64,000 nucleotides of DNA, from contig OY755243.1 of the NCBI GenBank assembly GCA_963576725.1, positions 39,107,243-39,171,242 of the forward strand. Reading direction: 5' to 3'. The notes beneath the pieces are model-generated. The model ran no database searches. It was not told the DNA's origin and saw only the letters and a program-made list of their open reading frames with translations. Source of the DNA: Azorinus chamasolen (taxonomy: Eukaryota; Mollusca; Bivalvia; Cardiida; Solecurtidae). Both the position numbers and the translations under genes were made by a program. Each line of letters opens with the position of its first letter. Position 1 is the first letter of the stretch. Shown in pieces: positions 12,166 to 25,400 of the stretch.

Positions 12166-13339
12166 TATTGTATTTACCCAAAAATCTCCCCACTCCATTG
12201 ATTTGTAAACTATGAAACTTATGGAGCAGCACATAGTGACCCTAACAAACTACAACTGTGCAGTTCGATCAATGTATACTAGTAGACTATTTGTGATCAA
12301 TGTATAGACTATTTGTCTATAAGTCTGTAAGGCTGCATATTTAGGGGAATTACAAAAGGCTCAAATTGAATAATTTAAAACTAACAAAAAAACACACAAG
12401 ATTGACAAGTCCATGAAAAATCATCTGCAATCCACATCTAGAATGGCAGTGATAGTAACATTAAGACTTGAAAAAATCAGCTCAGCTATGGCAGCCAGAT
12501 ACATGAATTAAATTACATCTTGATACACATCTGCTTAGTATTATCAGTGAAACCTTAATAAACACTTGCATAATTGTCATCTGCAACTATCACATCAATT
12601 CTGAAAGTGAATTTCTTTTCCAAAATATTATCAGATTGTCAGACATTTTTAATTTGGATGAGATGATGAATAATATTGTGTTGCATCAGGCCTGAATCTG
12701 TTTCTGCATGTTGCTTGGTCAATAATTAATTTGCAATTATTTTGAAGAGTACTTTGTTCCAACACTTTGCATGCAAGTGATGAATTAGTGCCAAGTAACT
12801 CCGCATTTCATCAGGACCAAAACTGTTCCACACTGTTGTTTTTTTAAAGAAAAATCAACTTTGATTGTTGCAGAAGACACTTAACATGCAAAGATTTATC
12901 TAATTACTCTTATTTAGTAATGAACCATCTTAATGTAGACATATATGAATGAAACAGAAAAATAACACATTGAGCTGATATATATGAAGAAATTTGATAA
13001 AGGATTAGACTTGTAATTAATAACTAACATATAAATAAATAACAGCAATATATTGTGTACATCTATTAAGAATCCCTTATAAAAATCTAAATAGTTCAAA
13101 AGTGTTCAATACTGTATACCATATTTGTAATTTCTTTGTAAATTATAGAGAAACAAGTACATGTAGCTTTTAAAATCACAGATTGTATAACAAAGTTGAC
13201 TTAACAAAATATAAACTGAGCGTGCATATAAAATGTCTTAATCAAAAGCTGTAAATATCTATGTAAAGTTCATATCACAGTGTTTCAAATTTCTACTTTT
13301 TTTTAAAAAAATTAAGAATTAATGTTGCTAAAGTAATCT
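12166..13339. other. AT-rich stretch downstream of CIMIP2C
   Basis: No repeat family or coding signal recognised. It should contain the CIMIP2C 3' UTR, but I cannot place a poly(A) site. Confidence 0.4.
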
Positions 13340-13487
13340 TTATCGCTTCTCAAAGTAGACATCTCTCATCTCCCTGTCTCTCTGGGATGACATTGTTGAA
13401 GTTCTCTTCAGCAGGGGAGTTCGTCGAGCCTCATGCTCCAGGTATGGTAGGTTGATGTCATCTGTATGACGAGTGGCCAAGATCATG
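13340..13487 (-). CDS. CIMIP2C: CIMIP2C exon 4 (terminal)
   Basis: The acceptor CTCTTCCAG precedes 13487. One base completes the split codon from exon 3 (TT+C, Phe). The frame then reads [30 protein letters not shown] and a basic tail ending [16 protein letters not shown] at 13342-13340. The last residues match the family C-terminus (RDCYFEF-like). The 9.1-kb intron in front may hide another exon, but the phase join is already perfect. Confidence 0.85.
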
Positions 13488-16400
13488 CTGGAAGAGGGCA
13501 AAAACATGCAAAACTTTACTGAACATTCACAGGAAGTTGACGATGTAGCTCTTAAAGACTGTTGGTAGTTTAACCCTTTCCCTGTTCTGTGTTTATTCCA
13601 AATTTCAATACCTACTGAATATTCATGGACAAAATAGTTACAACGGAATATGGAAGGTGGAACATTATAGCCATATTAAAAAGTAAAGAAACAGATCTAT
13701 CATATTCCATTAGCAGACAGAGCAGACCCTGATAGAGGAGCCGTCTGATCTGGGTCTACTCTGTTTGCAGATGCGTGAAAACATGTTTATATGAGGGGAA
13801 GGGTTAATGCAGAACAAATGTAATCAAACAATTCTTATTAACCCGTTACTCCATAAATATGTATTTCTACACCTTTGCAAGCAAATTAGACCCAGGTCAG
13901 ACAGCTCCTGTAGGAGCTATAAAATCAGGGTCTGCTCTGATGCTCTCACCATATTTCGGGATCAGAGCAAAATCGATAATGCATTTATAAACAATTCAAA
14001 AGATTATCCTTCAGATATGCTGAAGGCAACTTTTATTTCATTTCTTTCCAAACTCACAATATGAGGGTAAAAAAATCGGGATCCTGAAGAGATGCCAAGT
14101 TTCTCAACATCTCATCTGTATCCACACTGTTTATGATGCAAAGATCATCAAAATTTTGCCCAATAAATGATAGTTACAACAGTTTTGCACTGAGCCCATG
14201 GTATAACATTAATTGTATGACAATGCCTATCATCCTATCACCCTTTATTCCATGAATGTTCATGTAAGAAAATAACGACATCATAAATATACATGTAAAT
14301 TAATTCACATAAATAAGGGAATATTTAGCCCTGACAAAAACTGTAGAGTAACATCTATATTATTCCATAAGCAAACAGTGTGGAATCTGATCAGACGGCT
14401 CCTGTATGAGATATCCGAACCTGGTCTACTCTGTTTGAAAAGGTGTTAAAGGCTTATCTATGGGAGTGATGGGTAAGTAAGGAGTAGTCAGACTGTCACC
14501 TTGTACAACAATTAGCATTGATAATAATGCTGATCAGTTTAACTATTTGAATGCAGAATATTAGATGACTGTTATTTGCAAATAGTGTAGACCCAGATCA
14601 GAGTGCTCCTATTGGAGTCCTCTGATCAGGGTCTGCACTATGTGTCATTAAAAATCCTTTCACAAATTATACCCTTTCATACTATATGGACTCTACCAAC
14701 AGGAAAGGACTATTCCACTCTGAAAAGTCAGCATTCAAAGGTTAACTAGCTTTACTAGATAGAATCAGCATTCAACAGATAGCCATGAAACTGTAATAAA
14801 GTGAACCCTCGTTATACCGGCATTCGTTACAATGACACCCTCGTTATACTGGCAGTATGCATTGAAACAAAATTACCATTAAGTCTTTGAAACAACCAAT
14901 AAGACCAATAAGACAGGTGATCGCTTAATGCAGAACACATGGGGAGCTTTTTGCACTTCTTGCGTTCTGCATTAAGCGTTCACCTGTTGGTACTAGTTTA
15001 AATCTGGCCATATGGTTCCTTTCATATTTAAACTCATTATAACGGCAACCTCGTTATACCAGCAAAATGTCTGGAAACAAACACCTCCATTGTAATGAGG
15101 GTTCACTGTAATACACAGAAACATTATAAAGATGGCTTGAATAGCCAGCCAGTCAATTAACCCTTAACCTGATAGGTGCCTTTTGACACTTTTGCAAACA
15201 GAGTAGACCCTGATCAAGACAGACCCTGTTAAAACCATCTGATCAGGGTCTGCTTTGTTTGCTTATAGAACACTATAGACTTGGTTCTTCAGTGTCTGCT
15301 ATGATCAATCATCCTTATGTCCATATTCCATTATAAACAAGAGTGTGTTTGTGAAACACTTATGCCCCTGTCCTTTGACCCTGAAGGATGACCTTGACCT
15401 TTGACCCATGGACCAGGGAGTTGAACGCAATACATCGTCTTTGTGTGGTGAACATTTGTGCCAGGTTATTTTAAAATCCATTCACAGATAAAAAAGTTAT
15501 AGAAGGGACATGAAATTTGGGACGGATGGAAGGACAGACAGACGGAAGGACAGACAATGTGATTACTATATGCCTGCCGTTGGGGGGCATAAAAATCATC
15601 TAATTAACATTTATGATGTCATTATTTCTTACATGAGTATATATTCATCAGGTAAAGAGTTTAGTGTTCTAAATAACATATTCAAAATGTATTTCATCTT
15701 TGATCTTTGGGAAAACAGGTAAACCTACAAACAGATAAAAAAAATGCCATTAATTTGATATTGTTGCATTTTTGTTGTAAAACATCCTTTGTCTGCATGT
15801 GTTGTGAATCTAAAAACAAATATACATGTATATACCTTTCAATCCTGAAAGAGTTGGAAGACAAAATGTTTCATGTACATGTATACGGTATGTACATTGT
15901 ACAATAAAACCTTTCTACCATGATAGTCTTATTCTTGATCTGTAACCTATCAACACTGAATATCAGAATGGAATAGTCAATCAGTGTTTAACTATAGAGT
16001 CCTTTTAGTATGAAAGGTTAACCTTGCTAGAGGATTTTGAGTGACATACAGGGCAGACCCTAATCAGAAGGCTCCTCAAAAAGGTTCCCTCTGATATGGG
16101 TCTACACCATTTGCAAATGCAAGTGAATGTTTGTCCCACATTCAAAGGTGTTAACCCATTCTCTCATATTGATTACTCTGTATAAATCACTTTGTGAAAC
16201 CATTGTGATAAATAGAGCATTAATTTTGCTCCTATAGGAGCAAAATTAATGCTCTATTTATCACAATGGTTTCAAACTACAAAATTCTAAAATTATCCGT
16301 TTCTCTAGTAAACGCTCCTTTTCGGTAGATTAAACAAAGAGGTTGTACCTAAAAATAGCCCATGTCAGGTAAAGGGCTAAGACATGTGGTAGCATAATGC

Positions 16401-19400
16401 AAGACTAAAGTAAGCTCCTGTTGGAGTTTTCTGAATTACTTTGTGCATTAAAGCAGCTGCCTGTTTTTCACCCTTATCATGCCAAAGAAAATATGTCTGC
16501 CAAAACTCCTGCATTTTCTATTTACTTCTGATTTGTACAAGCATTTGAGAAACTGTTGACCCAATGTCAAACAGCTTTGATCCTGGAGAGACTCCGAGTT
16601 ACTCAGTATGTCATCTGGATACCAGCTATTTGCAAATGTGAGCCAGGTGGCACATAAGGGCAAACAACCTCAAGGTTCATTCATCATTTTGTTGTTACAC
16701 AGAGGTTCTTCTGTATTATGGATATTTTCAATTCATGTTATCAGTTTGTAATAAGAGTAGATTTAACATGACAATTATATACATGAATATACATGACAAT
16801 TGTACACATAAATATATGTGACAATTATATACATAAATATACATGACAATTGTATACATAAATATACATGACAATTATATACATAAATATACATGATAAT
16901 AATTGCTTAACCCTTTTCATGCATTTGCAAACAGAGTAGACCTGGATCAGACGGCTACAATAGAAGCCATCTGATCAGGGTCTGCTCTGTTTAACTTTGA
17001 CATGATATAGATCTGATTCTACACATTTTGTCAAAGCAAACAGTTTCCTTGTAAAGTTTACATTAGAAAATTCAACTAATAAAATATTCATGATGCCGTT
17101 ATGCTTTACATGAATATTGAACAGGGAAAGGGTTAACAAGGTTAATATACATGACAATTATTGCTTTAACCCTTTCCTCCATAAATACGCCTTTCTACAC
17201 CTCTGTACTAACCACCTATTTAAACCATTGTGATAAATAGAGCATTTGCTCCTATTGGAGCAAATGCTCAATTTATCACAATTGTTTCAATACTACACAA
17301 TTCTAGCATTTTCCTTTTCTCTAGTAAATGCTCCTTTTTGGTAGATTCATTCAAAGTGGTTGGATCTAAAAATAACCTATGGAGGAAAGGGTTAAATAGG
17401 ATCCTGATAATAGCCACATCTGTCATTGCAATAAAATAATTCAAACAAGCTTTTAGCTTAACCCTATACCTGATGGAGATACCCCTTTGACACCCTGGCA
17501 AACAGGGCAGACACAGATCAGATGGCTCGAGTAGAAGCCAACTGATAAGGGTCGACTCTGCTTATGGGACTAGATCTGATTTTACAGTTTCTTACATGAC
17601 CAAACATCTATATAATGTACACCATTATAAACATTAAGCTAAATATTCATGATGTCATTATTTCTTACATAAATATTCACCAGACAAAGGGATGAACAAG
17701 CATAGAAGCATTTGTAAGACAGTATCATTATCAGCCTATCACCTATCATAACTGCCTATGGAAATCACAGAACACTCAAATAAAAAGCATCACAGTGATT
17801 TAACCCTTTCCCTAATGAACATTAAACATTTATACATGAATTGTTCACTTCATGAATATTCATTAACTTAATTTTTATAAGGTAAAAATGTCAAGGAAAT
17901 TTTTGGCTAAGACATTATAGGGGCAGATCTATATAAATTTATAAGCAAACAGAGCAGACCATGATCTGACAGTTCCTACAGGAGCCATCTAATCTGGGTC
18001 TACTCTGTTTGCAAAGGAGTTAAAAAACATGTACATGACAGAAAGGGTTAAATATATCTCACGAAACAGTGTCAGATCAAAACAGTGTTTTTTTCTGACT
18101 CAATGTTGTTAAAGCTTTGGGAGCAAAAATATATTTAACTGGACATACACACAGAAATAGTCCAAATTGGCAAACAGTGCAGAAGTAGATTGGAGGATTT
18201 CTTTAGCTGCTCCAAACTTAACCCATACCCACTTAGGCTATTTGTAGGTCCTACTTCTTTGATTAAATCTACCGAAAAGGCACATTTACTAGAGAAAAGG
18301 AACATTTTCAAAAATTGTAGTTTTGAAACCATTGTGATAAATACAGCATTTGCTCCTGCAGAGCAAATGCTCTATTTATCACAATGGTTTCAGAAAGTGA
18401 CTTTTACAGAGGCGTTAAAAGGCGTCAATATGCGGGAATGGGTTAACCTGTCTGCCTAAGATCCAAACTGTTTGCATGTAGGTAATCAACCATAGTTTGC
18501 TTAACCCTTTACTCCATGAATATCCATGTAAGAAATAATGACATTATGGATATTAATAAGATTGTTATAATAACACATGGACACAGGAATTTTTGGACAA
18601 GGCAGAAACTGTAGCATTATATCTATATCATAAGCAAACAGAGCAAACCCTGATCAGACAGCTCCTACTAGAATTCATCTGATCTGGGTCTTCTCTGTTT
18701 GCAAGGTGTAGAAAGGCATATTTATGGAGTAAAGGGTAAAGAGTCAGTGAAGATTCATCATCTAGTAAGAGATATCAGATAAAATATAACAATAACCTTT
18801 ATCCTGCAAGGTGAAGATCTGTAGCAAAAGCTACATTTTAAACCTGCCCATACATATATGTATATACATTTGTATATGTCTCTGGTAAATCTGTGTCTTA
18901 TTACTCATTAGGATCCAAAATGTTTGATAATTTGACTGAATATTAAGAGAAAATTACTGAAAACTTTGCAGTAGACAATAGTGTTTGCAGATGTCAATTA
19001 CATTGTACTTTTGTTTGTTGTTTTGGTTTTTTCTTCTTCAAAAATGCCCAAAGTACCCTAAATGGTCAGACACCCCAATGTCCCTCTGCAGTGGATGTAA
19101 AGTTAAAACAATAACAATAGATTGACATACAGTAAAACCCCGCTAATGCGACCACCTAAATGAGGTATAATTCTGGGTGGTAGGGGCAAGTGGTAGCTTA
19201 ATGCAGGACAAAAGTAATGCAGAAAGCTCCTAGAGGAGCTTTCTGCATTACTTTTGTCCTGCATTAAGCAACCACCTGCTTAAAATGACACCAATGTTTA
19301 TTCATTAAGTGGTCACATTAGAGAGGTTCTACTGTATTAGCAAATATTACAAATTAATGTAGACCATGATCAAACCACTCCTTTAGTAGAAGTTTATTCT

Positions 19401-22400
19401 TGGTTTGCACTAGTTGCCTAAGTTTGTCTGTCTGAGTAACAAAGAATACATGGGCAGCACATTAGTTGCATATTGTTTGACCATAGTTTCTGAATATTCT
19501 CCACACTTTAGAGAACAGGATAAAGGTGACAGAGTAAAACAGGATATCTTACCTTCATACCTGGCAGTGCCCACTCTCAGAGAAGATGCCAACAGAATCA
19601 CAGCAAACAAAACAGTAGATTGAAGTGCCAAACAAAGATTTAAAACAGGTAATTTGTGTGGAGAGAGGAAAAAAGCCTCACTGCAATCATGATAGGTTGT
19701 AAACCATGCCCTAGATGCTTTATTTATGTCCTCTCTCAGTTAAATACTTGTAAATTGTAACTTAAACTATAACAACATTTGTGTCAGTTTAATCATATTA
19801 TTGTTGTTCTAATTTAAAGATCTGAGGTGCTCTATCAAACAATCTGGGTAAACGGTATTGCAAAAACTGCAACATTAATATGATTTGATTTAACACAAAC
19901 AAAATATATTTCTTTAAATAATTACCCATAAGAATTATTAAAAATCATGAGCAAATAATTCAATTAAAATATAGTTTTGACTATAAATGTATATTGTATG
20001 GGTGTACTTTTTCAAACTAGTGATTAATAGATGTGTAAATAAAATCTAGGAGGGTTCTATAGAAGTCTGGCTAAAAGCATGCAAATCTACAGTAAGAGCT
20101 GAAATTGCCATGAAAATAAAGTTCAAGGAACTACAGAAAAATTAATTTGTGTGAAATATTAATCATTATGTCGGTGACCAAGTCATTGTTTTACATTCTC
20201 CTGCAGTAAAGTGTGTCAATATTGGTTAATCCTTTACCCCATGAACATTCATGTAAGAAATACATGTACAGTAAAACCTCTCTAAACCGGACATTAAATT
20301 TGGCATAAATTTCGGTATTGGAGACAGGTGGCAGCTTAATGCAGGGTGAAAGTCATACAGAAAGCTCCTCTAGGAGCTTTCTGCATGACTTTCATGCTGT
20401 ATTAAGCAGCCACCTGCCTAAAAGTATCTAAATTCTTCTCGACTAGAATTCCGGTTTAGAGAGGTTTTACTGTAATGACATCATGGATATTTACCAGCTG
20501 AATTTTTATAATAGTACATAAAAACACAAATTGTTTTTGACTTGACAGAAACTGTAGATTCTGCAAAGTAAAACCAGATCTATATAATTCCATTAGCAAA
20601 CGGGGAGACGCTGATCAAACAACTCCTAGGCTATTGGAGTCATCTGATCTGAGTCTACTCTGTTTGCAAAGGTGTTAAAAGGTATATTTATGGAGTAAAG
20701 GGTTGAAGGGAAAGATGTCTTTTTTCTGTAAGAATAATAATGTACTATGCTGCAACAAGATTTTACTACATGTTTCTATTATGCTTTTGCAATTATGAGG
20801 ATAAAAGTTCTGGTTATTATAGTAGGCAAGCATGCAAATGAAGAGAGCTATAGATAAAGGTGCATATTCAAATACTAAAATCATCATTGCTCCACCAAAC
20901 CTTATGTTGTGACCACTCTTTAGAATCTTCTCTTTGATACAATACTAAAGAGCAGTCACAATGTAGGGTTTTGGTGGAGAAACAAATGAGCTACTTGTAT
21001 TCTAGTAAATGTTTCAATTTACACATCTTATCTCAACCTCAGTAAGAGCTTTTGTGTGATCTAACTTCAAGCAGAATAGCAGGTTTTCAAATATAGTCAT
21101 GTATTACACTGTAGATTGATATTAGTTCAATAGCTTAAAACCAAACTGACCACCCTTGAAATCCAATTTTAAGTTCTCAAAGTTAATCCAAACCTCAATC
21201 CACAGTGTAGACTCATAATCAAGTATACTCATTGTAACAAGAACTAAACATGCAATTATATATAGCAGGGCACCAATAAAGCAACTGTAAATTAATGACA
21301 ATAAGCATAAACAAGCATTCTAACAAATAGCAGCTATATGTATATAAAGGTAAAACTAAAGAATTGATCAAGAATAGCATTCACAGTTAGCTGTAAAGAA
21401 ACTCTAAAGAATATTATTTTCTAAAATAACTGATCCTTATCATGCTAAATTTACATTAACCCTTTACTCCATGTAGGTACTGTATGATCTGGGTCTGCTG
21501 TGTTTGTCTACAATATGATATACATGTAGATATTATTCTACAGTTTCTGCCATGGCCAAAATTTTCCATGTTCATAATGCTAAATACTATAAAAATTAAT
21601 CTATTTAATATTAATGATATAATTATTTCTTATATGAATATCCATGGAGTAAAGGGTTAACCCTTTCCTCCATAGGCTATTTTCAGACCTAAACTCTTTG
21701 AATGAATCTACCCAAAAGGAGCATTTACTTGAGAAAAAGAAAGTTTTAGAATTTTGTAGTTTCAAGAAGTGGTTATTACAGAGGCGTAGAAATGCGTATT
21801 TATGGAGGAAAGGGTTAAAATTACAGATATCACTTCTGTTGGAAATTGAATATTGTGACAGAGTCCTGTCCTTTTTTAAAAATAAGCATGCTAGGGATCT
21901 ATGTGAGGAATATTCTAGATTTGTTAACAGGATTAATTCAGTTCAATTTAATTCATCATCATCAATGTTTCAAATAAGACACACAGGTCTAACATTCGTG
22001 TGGCAGTCTGTCATGTAACTGGATGAATCCTGTTCAACAAATTTCTTCAGTACACTAACATTCTAGTAAAGCTATGAGCCTATTACTAAAGATAATGAAG
22101 GTAGATGAAGAATTGAAAACATGCAGGTGAATAGAAAGATGAACTATATCTATGTACATATATCTACAGTAATTGCTAGTTAACCAATATGACAAAAAAC
22201 ACTATAAAATATGTCTGTATTAAAATAGAAATGCATAATGTGATTTTACAAACAGTATAGACCAATATTATCTGTGTGCAACTGCATTACAGAATTAAAG
22301 ATCCAGACAGTTTGTCATATGATGGATTTAACCCTTTACTCCATAGATATGCCTTTTAATGCCTTTGCAAACAGAGTAGAACCAGATCAAACAGCTCCTG

Positions 22401-25400
22401 CAGGAACCATCAGATCAAGGTCTGTTCTGTTTGCTTTTGAAGTATTATAGACCTGACTCTACAGTATCTGCCATGGCCAAATTTCCTGTGTTAATAACTG
22501 TATATGTCATTATAAAAATGAATCTGTATTCAAGGTGTCATTATTTCTTACATGAATATTCCTGGAGTAAAAGGTTAATAAATTTGTCATACTGAATTTC
22601 ATGTATTTTCTACTCAGTAGTACACCCATACTTACAACTGTGCTTTACGCTTAATTTGATCCTCTGCACTGCTAGGTATTAAGAAATAATCAACACGCTT
22701 TCTTGTTCCACTTTTATCAACATAAAATTCTCTGTGTTTCTGGCCAAGCTGAAAAGAAAACCACAAGCATATAATATGAGCCATTCTTCTTTTGATTTTT
22801 GACATTTAATTCTACCATTTACAACAGCTAGTAGACTTGTATCTTTTCAGGTTTAAAGCTGTTTGATGTATTAAGAGTGATTTTTTCAATTAGATGAAGT
22901 CTGAAAATGAGCAAAATGAAGGTTAAGATGTCCATGTTTAATTAAGATTCACAAATATTGTACAATATCAATTCACATGATGAAGTCAATAAGACAGACA
23001 TGTAAAACTGAATACATGTTACTGTTATTTTACAGACATTACTACTGGTAAATTCAAAGATACAAACATCTACTTATATTGATAAATTAAGATCAGTTTC
23101 TGAATATTAGAATTAAACCCTTTGAATGCAGAACATGCACACACTGTTCTTGGCAAACAATGTTGATCCCATATCAGAGGGCTCCTAGAGGAGGAGTGTC
23201 TGATCAGGGTCTGCGCTGTTTGGCATTCAACATCCTCTAACAAGTTTAAGCCCTTCATACAGAATGGACTCTATAATTAAACACTATTGAACTATTCCAC
23301 TCCAAAAATTCAGCATACATGTATAATGAAAGGGTAAAGTATGGATTGTATTGTTAAGGCAATTCTATTTCAAATCGTAAGAAAAAATTTAATTACCTCA
23401 GAAAAACTATGCGCCTGATATTTTTGCTTAACTAGTGGTTACCAATCATGAATAAACATAAATCAGTCCAATTACATGTACCTAATAAACATCAATTGGA
23501 ATATGAGAAAATGTGACATTTATCTAAATACCCCATCAAAGGACTTGAGTTCCTCCTTCCTGTCAAAGTCTATGTTCGACAAGGAATATTTTGGTGCTGC
23601 CAGCCATCTGTCTCTAGTTCTTCCCCTTGCACTGATGACAGTTTCTGGCTTGTGTGTATAGTAGGTAGGGAATTCTCCTCCTCTTGCGTAAGGATCATGT
23701 GAAGCATTTAGAACTTCTGATCTGTAATCCTGGAAGTATTTGTTGGTGGCATTTCCATATGTCTCCCCATAGTCATACTTTGTTGTTGGACAATGACCCC
23801 TGTATCTAGAAGGTGGAAAACACAAGACAAGATACAATGCAATAAAAGAAAGACCATACCTCAAGGAGCATAACACTTATGCAAGAAAGTGTCTGACAAA
23901 AGCAAATTTAATGGCCATTTAGTGATTTGTTCTAGGGACTTAAATTTAACACCATCATATCGATCATGTCAGTATTCCTGCATGTGTACCGGCGCCCTAA
24001 CAATTAACATTGACTTTTAGCATCTTATTAATTATAATCATAGAATAAAAATCCTGGAAACAGAATATGTCATTATAATAATCCAACCAGAATGTGAATT
24101 ATAAATTGTGAATTCTTCCATAAGGCTTATTTAGAGTAGGTACTTGCTATAGCCTGGACAAGAGTAGCATCAATATTTCATACGTCTGTATAATATACCA
24201 TGTATTATCAATGTCAATAACTGAAAAATCATTTAATCACAATGCTGTTACAGTAACAGTATAATGTGCATCTCCTATTAATGATGAAGCTTCCAATTAT
24301 GCTTCCCAGAATGAGAAATATTCCAGCAAAGTCAACAGACAGATCAACGAAGTGACTTCTTCATACCTCCGAAAACTTTGAATGTGGGGGTATATCTTTA
24401 CAAAGTTCAGATCATACGAGTTCAACTAGGTCGACCAATTATAATTTTGTAGAGCAGAGTAAGCTGAGCCTTAAATCTTCGCTCCTGCAATGTTTCGCGA
24501 TCCCAGCTCAGCTGGTCTAACATTGATGTGACTGTGCTACTAGTGTTAAGGTAGCGGTTGGTGGTATATCTAAAGCAGCCCTTCTCTGCACCATCTGTCT
24601 TGTTGATGTAGGTCTTTGTATAGGGGCTCCATACAGTTGGGCAGTACTCTAACTGTGGCTGCCTACAAGAGAGAGGTAGGCCCTACTTTTTCACTGATGT
24701 ATTTGTTGAGAGTAGATTTTTTCTTAGGAACCCCTGTGTACTATTTGCTTTTTTTGTGTTGATATGGGTATTCCAGCTGAGGTCTTGTGTAAGGTGAGCT
24801 CCTAAATATTTAGAAACAGTGTCAGTAGCAATTAAGTGTGTGTCCCTTTAGGATGTACTGATTTATAAATGGTCTCCTCATCCTGTGGACTCTGAGTATG
24901 CTGCAGTTCTCTGGATGGAATGCCATACCCCATCTCATTTCCCATTCAGCTAGTTTGTCCAGGTCTTTCTGGAGGGTATAAGCATCCTTAGGGGAGTAAA
25001 TCTGTCTATAGATAATTATACTAAGAGTCATCTGCAAAAAGCCTTGTTTTTGATGCCACTTGATCAGGAAGGTCGTTAATAAATATGAGGAACAGGATCA
25101 GGCCAAGTACACTACCCTGAGGCACGCCACTGACTACTGGCTCAGCATCTGAGGTGGCACCATCCACAACAACCCTTTGTGATCTGTGCGTTAGAAAGGC
25201 CCTTATCCAGTCAAGTGTATCACCTCTTATCCCATAGTGGTCAAGATTGGTGAGAAGACGAAATAGTAGCAATATCTCTCCCGGAACACTTTATGCCATA
25301 ACTGGCCCTACACTGTGATAGGAAGGCCCTTATCCAGGCGAGTATATTACCTTTTATCCCATAGTAGTCAAGCTTGGTGAGGAGGCAAAATAGTAGCAAT

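Noticed and set aside
19410..19631. Minus-strand frame resembling a signal peptide ([20 protein letters not shown]) followed by a GTAAGA donor
   Set aside because: It begins at a TTG, not ATG; no acceptor or continuing exon found, and it does not fit the CIMIP2C phase. A chance hydrophobic frame is likelier, though a missed exon cannot be excluded.
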